25,267 nt of DNA, taken from the IMG/VR virus record IMGVR_UViG_3300037805_000555, positions 1-25,267 of that record, one strand, 5' to 3'. Position 1 is the first letter of the stretch; the number at the start of each line of letters is the position of its first letter. The position numbers and the translations under genes are program-made. Positions 24,506-25,267 of the stretch are shown here, one piece after another. This DNA is from a virus. The notes under the pieces were generated by a model that made no database searches, was not told the DNA's origin, and saw only the letters and a list, made by a program, of their open reading frames with translations.

Positions 24506-25267
24506 ATGGATAATAAACAATTAACTCCACAACAAATATTAAATGAAAGTTATAATTGAAATTGAGCTGTGAGTACAACACCTTGAGCTTGATGAAATTT
24601 AATGGAAACTGATTTAGGAAATACTGTATGGGGAATTAGAAAAGTATCTACTGACTTATCTTTGTTTCATTGAATTTGGACTTATAATATACCACAAGCT
24701 TATTGGAGAATATCTGAAAATTGAACTGCTTTAGTTGATACAGATACTTCTACAAAATGTGTATCTAGTCTTTGACAGATGAATATGAATAGTTGAGCTA
24801 CTATTTGAGATATAACTCATTTACATAGTAGAAGACACCCAAGATACCAACCTAACAGATGACATTATTATGCTACTGCTTGATATATACCTGCTCCTAG
24901 TGCTACTTGAATAAGAGAATGGGGATTATTAAGTAATTGAAGTGCTGTTATGTTTAGATTAACAGATTGAGTATTAGAATGAGTAATGAGGAATACTGTA
25001 TGAACAACTAAGACTGTTGTTTTGGATTTACCTGCTTGAGCTGATTTATCTGCCTGAAACTTATACGATATACAATATCATTGGAGATGAGTATGAAATT
25101 ATTATTTTTACTTTAATCTGAAATTAGTTTGAGTAATTACTAATCTTTGAGGTTGAACACAAGTATCTACTGCTAATCCTGCTATGGCTGTACATTATAG
25201 ATGTGAAAATACAGATTGAACTGATGTTGCTATGAGTTTTGGTTGTGTAGATGTTACAAGTGAATGA
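24506..25267 (+). CDS. Virion structural protein, runs off the window (at least 254 aa)
   Basis: An early Gly-rich stretch (NGNGAVSTTPGAGG) is followed by WGIRKVSTDLSLFHGIW. The core contains HLHSRRHPRYQPNRGHYYATAGYI, then REWGLLSNGSAVMFRLTDG and VVLDLPAGADLS. Beta-rich segments with R-H-x-R-Y-Q-P-x-R-G and G-L-x-x-x-x-x-V-x-F-R-L-x-D-G are typical of a phage tail or head-attached protein in this gene position. The window ends exactly on an in-frame TGA, which is glycine here, so the gene goes on. By my count 26 of 31 glycines are TGA. Confidence 0.75.

Noticed and set aside
1-25267. CRISPR array, insertion sequence, tRNA, rRNA or integrase
   Set aside because: No regular spaced repeats, transposase motifs, tRNA folds or recombinase motifs were seen on reading.

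Overview
This window looks like most of a phage (or prophage) genome from a host that reads TGA as glycine. With the standard code almost every gene here is broken. With TAA and TAG as the only stops, the plus strand becomes a nearly continuous row of short, tightly packed genes, often overlapping as TAATG. TGA falls on invariant glycines, such as the Walker A glycines of terminase (codon 17490-17492) and of an AAA+ ATPase. That is genetic code 25, known from Absconditabacteria (SR1) and Gracilibacteria. The DNA is strongly AT-rich, and every gene I can support is on the plus strand. All coordinates below use code 25.

Layout. (1) 1-1559 is the end of a transcription unit, probably late: a partial gene, a possible phospholipase A2-like protein, an HNH endonuclease and a C39-like cysteine peptidase, followed by two terminators. 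(2) 1560-2450 has no convincing gene. It holds terminators, a nested inverted repeat, a good promoter and a short structured RNA that ends in a strong terminator. (3) 2451-4885 is an early operon with a replication-type small protein, a PD-(D/E)XK nuclease and a NinG-like protein. (4) 4886-5368 has no gene but has its own promoter and can form a 373-nt RNA closed by a 20-bp end-to-end helix. This is the strongest candidate for something undescribed. (5) 5369-9238 is a recombination and replication operon: Rad52-like annealing protein, a second HNH endonuclease, Gp157, a ParB-like protein, a NinB-like protein, an Xre regulator and tiny membrane proteins. (6) 9249-16172 starts with its own promoter and carries an AAA+ ATPase with a likely partner, about fifteen small unknown proteins and a DNA methyltransferase. 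(7) 16173-16298 looks like a terminator/antiterminator switch. (8) 16299-25267 is packaging and structure: small DNA-binding protein, homing-type endonuclease, small and large terminase, portal, three small proteins, scaffold, N4-gp56-type major capsid protein, a Rha-type regulator with its own promoter and terminator, and a structural protein that runs off the window.

How it fits together. Rad52-like protein, Gp157, NinB-like, NinG-like and PD-(D/E)XK proteins form a single-strand annealing recombination set. No DNA polymerase, primase, helicase, integrase, tRNA or CRISPR array is visible, so replication probably depends on the host or on genes outside the window. The Rha-type and Xre-type regulators hint at a temperate ancestry. 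Recognisable promoters have a TTGACA-like -35, a TATAAT-like -10 and a uniform 16-bp spacer, and they split the map into units. Most genes lack a Shine-Dalgarno sequence.
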